In this document: positions 48,401 through 54,400 of the stretch, piece after piece
How the letters are laid out: every line of letters begins with the position of its first letter
Position numbering within the stretch: the first letter of the stretch is position 1
DNA from: Candidatus Eiseniibacteriota bacterium
GTDB taxonomy: Bacteria; Eisenbacteria; RBG-16-71-46; CAIMUX01
Assembly: GCA_016712505.1 (NCBI GenBank)
Contig: JADJQY010000001.1
Location: 186,001 to 250,000 of the forward strand
Direction of reading: 5' to 3'
Length of the DNA stretch: 64,000 nt
Position numbers and translations under genes: made by a program
Notes under the pieces: model-generated
What the model was told of the DNA's origin: nothing
Databases searched by the model: none
What the model saw: the letters and a program-made list of their open reading frames with translations, nothing else

Positions 48401-51400
48401 CACGCGGATCACGACGCGGACGTGACGCAGACCGACACCGATCCGCCCACCTTCGTGATCCCGTCGCTTCCGGCCGGGAACCAGGAGTTGGTCACGCTGG
48501 TCTTCGCTGTGGACCCCGATACGACCGCGCTGAACGACCCCTCGGTCAATCAAGCAACCCTGACTGGGCTCGATCCGTCGGGCGACCCGGTTACGGCCGA
48601 CCCAGCCTCGAGCAGCCTGCCGATCGCAACCAGAAGCTCTGCACTTCGGGTGAACAAGACGGCGACCGAGTCGTTCGTCCAACCGGGAGAGCCAATCACC
48701 TACCTCCTGACCGTGACCAACCCCGGAGAAGAGCCACTCACCGACATCGAGGTCACAGATCTGGTGCCCGAGGGACTCGTTTTCGCCTATGCGCAATACG
48801 ACGCGGGTCGGGTCTCGGAACTTGCTTCTGATCCCCCGACCTACCGCATCGCGAGCCTCGGTTCTCACGACTGGGAGCAGATCGGACTCACCTTCGAGGT
48901 GACGGATGATCCGGACAGCCTGAGCGATCCGGTGGTCAACCGGGCGGTCGGCAGCGGGGTTGGCGCCTCCGGCCAGTCGGTGGTGTCGGATACCACGTCC
49001 TGTTCGGTTCCACGCACGGGGAGCCCGCACGGAGTCGACATCGAGAAGTCGTGCCTGACCACGGAGCTGGTTGCCGGAGAGCTGGCCGACTATCTGCTCC
49101 AGATCACCAATCGCGGGGAGTCGGTTCTCCACTCCGTGACGGTCAGCGACATCCTCCCGTCGGACTTGAGCTACGTGGCGTCTGAACCGACGCCGATCGA
49201 GGCTCCAGCCGGAACTCTGACCTGGGAGCTCGCCGACCTCGCACCGGGGGAGTCCCATCAGATCACTCTGCGCGCGCTGGTCGACTTCGACCCGTCCAGC
49301 ACGATCACCAACACCGCCGGAGTCACCGCGCTGACCCCCGGGAACGTCTCCGTGACCGACAGCGACCAGGTCACGAGCGCGGCGAACCCTGGGGCCAGTT
49401 CGCTTCACCTCGAGAAGTCGCCGACCGCAGGACATCTGACCCTGGGCGGCCAGGTGACCTACTTGCTCGAGGTCTCCAATGACGGCGACCAGCCGCTCTC
49501 TTCGGTCAGCCTGGTCGACAGCCTCCCCGCGGGCACGGTCTACGCCGGATCCGACCACGACCCCGCCCGCTGGAACCTGATTTCCGTAGCCCCGATCGTC
49601 CGCTGGGACCTGATCGGCGAGTTGCTGCCTGGGCAGAGCGAGGAGGTTGCTCTCTACGTCGATGGCGGGGATGACTTCTCCGACTTCGGGCTCTCAGGCG
49701 GAGACACGACGCTGGTAAACGTCGCCACGGTTACGGCCGACGATCCGCAGGGCGGTACACTGTCCGATCTCGACACTGGAGTGGTGCAGCTCGCCTCGCC
49801 CCTGGGCGCCGTGCTGCTCAACAAGGTCTGCACCTTGGGCGAAATCGTCCCCGGAGAGGACGTGCTCTACGTCCTCACCGCCGAGAACATCGGTGACCAG
49901 GATCTCTATCCGTTCGAACTCCGGGAGCCCGACCTTTCTTCCCAAGGACTCTTCTTTGTCGGTTCCGAGTTCGATCCGGATGTCTTCAGCTACAGCTACG
50001 ACGGTACGCACCATCTCTGGAGTGCGTTGGCGCCGGTCGCCCCTGGACAACGGTCGCAGGTGCGGGTGACCTTTCGTGCCGCGACCGATCTCGACCTGCT
50101 CGCCGACCCGGTAGTGAACGTGGCCTCGATCCTCGCTTACGACCAGGACGGCACCGTTGCCACCGACTCGGATGCTGAGGGAGTACCTCTGGTGGATCTC
50201 ACCTCCGCCATCCGGCTGGAGAAGAGCGCGGCGCGCGGCGCCGTGACCCCGGGAGAGATGGTCGACTACATCCTGACCGTCTCGAACATCGGGGACCTTC
50301 CGCTGGTCGATGTCGTCATCTCGGAGTCGGACCTCGGGGACCAGGGGCTACGAACCGTCGGGAGCAACTTCGATCCCGATTTCTGGGCCCAGCCAGATTC
50401 CCTTACCTGGGTTGCGCTCGACTCGCTCGATGCCGGTGATACACGAGAGATCCGCGTGAGCTACCGCGCGTCACGCGAGGAATCCGACCTTCCGCTCTCG
50501 GTCGAGAACAGCGCCCGAGTCACCTCCTTCGATGTCTACGGACGTGCCCGGGATGACCTTGCGACCGAGACGTTGCCGCTCATCCTCGGCGAACCATCGC
50601 TGCACCTCGACAAGTCGGCCGCGCAGAGCGCCGTGGTCCCTGGACAGACGGTCACCTACCTGCTCCAGCTGACCAACAACGGTGACCGTCCCTTGCGGGC
50701 CGTCGTCGTTTCCGACAGCTTCCCGGAGGGCACCAGCTTCGCCTCCGCATCGTACGACCAGGAAGTCATGGACCTTTCGTCCGACGAGCAGTTCGTGCAG
50801 TTCGAGCTCCGGGAGCCGCTCCCGAGCGGGAGCACAGAGACGATCCGGCTCTCGTTGCTGGCCACAGGCGACGCCGCTCTCCTGTCCGACCCGACGGTCA
50901 ACCACGCCTCCGCTCGCGGATGGACCGTAGACGGCCAAGTCGTGAGCGACGATGACAACGAGAGCCTGCCGCTACAACTTCCCTGGGCCGCCCTCGACGC
51001 GCTCAAGATCCCTCTCCAGAACATGGTCGAACCAGGAGCCGCGCTGGCTTACAAGCTGGTCATCCGCAATGGCGGCGACACCCCGCTCCACGATGTTTCA
51101 GTGCTCGAACAGCCGCCAGCCGGGATCTACTACGAACGGAGCGACCACTCGCCGCTGGTGTCGTGGTCGGGTACCGCGGTAGCCCCCGCCTGGAAGATCG
51201 AATCACTCCCGGTCGGAGCGAGCGAGGCGATCGCCGTGTGGTTCCGGGCCGATCGGGACCCGGGCCTCATCCAGAGCCCAGCGCGCAACGAGGTCCTGGT
51301 CAGCGCGTTCGACGCCGCCGGCACCAAGGTGAGCGATGAGGCGATCTGCGAACTTCCAGTGCGCGTTCCCCGACCTGCCATCCGGCTGGAGAAACTTGCT

Positions 51401-54400
51401 CTCGACGCGGTCGCGATCACCGGGGACAGATTCAGCTATTCGATTCGTCTGGCCAATGCGGGCGGGGACACTCTCTACCACGCCGTGATCCGGGATCCGC
51501 TGCCGTCTGGCATCAGCTATGAATCAAGCGTCTACGACGCGACGCGAGCCCGGTTCTCCGCTGATCCGGTGCCGACCTGGAGTCTTGCCGGCCCCGTTCC
51601 TCCGGGCGACAGCTTCGCGCTCCGCCTGAACGTGATCGTTCCGAGCGACACGACCCTCTTCGCCAATCCGATCGTCAACCAGGCGGAGGCGGAAGCGCAG
51701 GACGTCAGTGGCGCCGTCGTCCGAGCAGAGGCATCCGAGCAGGTTCCGGTGGAGCAAGACCGACCCCTGCTCAATCTCCAGAAGAGCACCGACGCCGCCG
51801 TCGTGGTGGCCGGACGGCCGATTGTCTACTCGCTGACCGTGACCAACGTCGGCAACCGGGACTTGAGTGACGTGTTAATCACCGACAAGCCCCCCGCGGG
51901 ACTCCGCTACGACTCGGCCAACTTCGACCCGCGGCAGGTCGAGTGGATCGGAACCACGGAGTCTCCCCGTTGGTCGATTCGCCGGCTAGGTCAGCGCCAG
52001 ATCGAGACCATCACGGTGCGATTCGTGGCGGACGCCGATGCCGGCTCGATCCCCGATCCGGTGGTCAACCTGGCGGAGGCGAGCGGCACCGATCCGAGCG
52101 GCGCGTTGATCAGCGACACCGACGACGAGTCAACCCCCGTGCAGTCGGGCGCGGCAGCGCTGCAGGTGACCAAAGTCGCCACAACCGGGGCAATCGAACC
52201 AGGGAGAGACGTCACTTACCTCATCACGATCGTGAACCAGGGCGCAGAGGCCCTTCGCGAGGTGGTGATCCGTGACCACGCCCCCGCACCCCTTCGCTAC
52301 CGAGCGAGTCACTACGACGGCGCCCACGTGACCGAAACTGCGCCGGGTGAGTGGCGGGTCGAAAATCTGCCGATCGGTGGCTTCGAGCAGATCCGCGCCT
52401 CCTTCTTCGCTCCGGCGGACTCTACCTATGCCGACCTGGTGCGCAACGTGGTGCGAGTTTCGGCCCGGAACAGCCGGGGCGAAGCGGTCTCCGACTCTGC
52501 AGACGAGCAGCTTCCGGTCGACCACGGACTCGCCCGGGTGCACCTGGACAAGCGAGCGGTCGATTCCTACATCACGGTGGGCGAGGAAGTCAGCTACGAC
52601 CTCCTGGTGAGCAACACAGGGGGAGTCGAGCTGCGCGACGTCATCGTCACCGACGATCCGGCCGAGGGGCTCCGGGCGGTACGGTCGAGATTCGACAATC
52701 GCACCGTCGTGCAGGAAAATCCGCTGCGGTTCCGCATCCCCCGGCTCGCGGCTCACGAGTCGGAGGAGATCCGCCTCACCTTTGCTACCGAGACGAACCT
52801 CGGTGGCCTGGCGGATGGGGACACGGTCGGGAATCGCGCGCGGGCCGTGGGCCGAACGGTGCATGGAGCGGAGGTCTTCGACCAGGACCTCGAACTCCTC
52901 CCCATTCGCCGGATGGCGTCCGCCATTCAGGTCCTCAAATGGACTGACTTCACCGGAGATGCCACTTATCCGGGAACCGAAGTGGCGTTTCACCTCGAGG
53001 TGACCAACATCGGTCGACAGCGGATGCATCAGATTCGCATAACCGACCTCCTCCCCCGCGGCCTGAGGTTCAAGTATGCCGATCTTCCGCCAAGTGACGC
53101 GAGGGAGGATTCCACCGCGGCAACCGGAGGGACCGTTCATTGGACGATCGACCTTCTCGAGCCGGGGGAGTCGTGGGAGGTCCTCGTCGTAACAGAGGTG
53201 GCTGGATCGCTGACCGGCATCTCCGTGCTCGAGAACCGCGCGGTCGCCTCCGCGGTGGACGAGAATGCCGAGATCCGGCGTGACGAGGACGTGGCGCAAC
53301 TTCGAGTTCGCCTCCCTCGCCTGCAACTGACCAAGAGTGCTGATCGCGGCAGTGCCGCCCCGGGGGAAGCGATCACCTATCGGGTGACCTGCGCGAATCC
53401 AGGTGACCTGCCGGCCGAGAATGTCCTGATAACCGATCGCCTACCTGAGGATCTCATCTACCAGGCCGGGTCGGCACTTCCCGAGGCAGAGTATCTGAGC
53501 GAGGCTCGCAGTATCGTGGCCAACCTGGGACGACTGCTGCCTGGCCAAGCGGCCAGCTTCGAATACGTAGTTCAGGTCGCCGACAATCTGCTTCCCCCCA
53601 CGCTGATCGGAAACAGCGCCACTGCGTATGCCGACGATCTCGCTCCAGTGGAGTCGGACACGGTGTGGGTCCGGATCGAAACCACGGATATGGCTCTCTA
53701 CAAGTCGGTCGATCGCGTCAGCGCGGTCGCGGGCGACACCCTGACCTACGCCCTTCGCTATGTGGTCGGTGAGCGCACCCCGCAGGAGTCGGTCTCGGTA
53801 ATCGACGCCTTGCCGCCGTTGACCGAGTTCGTCTCTTCCTCGCCCATTGCCGGATTTGACGGCGGCCGCAAGGAACTCATCTGGGCGCTGGGAGATCTCG
53901 GTCCGGGCTCGGCCGGTATCCTGACCTACCGCGTGGTCGTGGTGCCGGAGGTCTCCCCGGGGGACGTGATCGCCAATGTCGCGGAGATCCGCTCCGCGAA
54001 TCAGACACCCGTTCCGAGCAACGAGGTTCGCACCGTAGTCGAAGCACAACGTCCCCTTCGCATCACCAAGCGGGTCAGCCACAACGCGGCCGCAATCGGG
54101 GACGATCTGGAGTTCGCGATCACGGTCGAGAACCAGTGGGATCGCCCGGCGCCCGATGTGCGCATCGAGGATCGCCTGCCCGATCAGGTCATCTTCGCGG
54201 GCGAGGCGAGCGATGGCGGCACGCATCAGGATGGGGTCGTTCATTGGGCCCTCGGCACCTTCCTACCCGGGGAGACGAAGGTGGTGCGGTTCCTGGCCAG
54301 GGTGCGCGACGGCGTACCCAGTGGAACGATCATCCGGAACACCGCCTGGACTGCGGGTAGCGAGGTGGCGACTACCTACAGCAACACAGTGTTGACCGCC

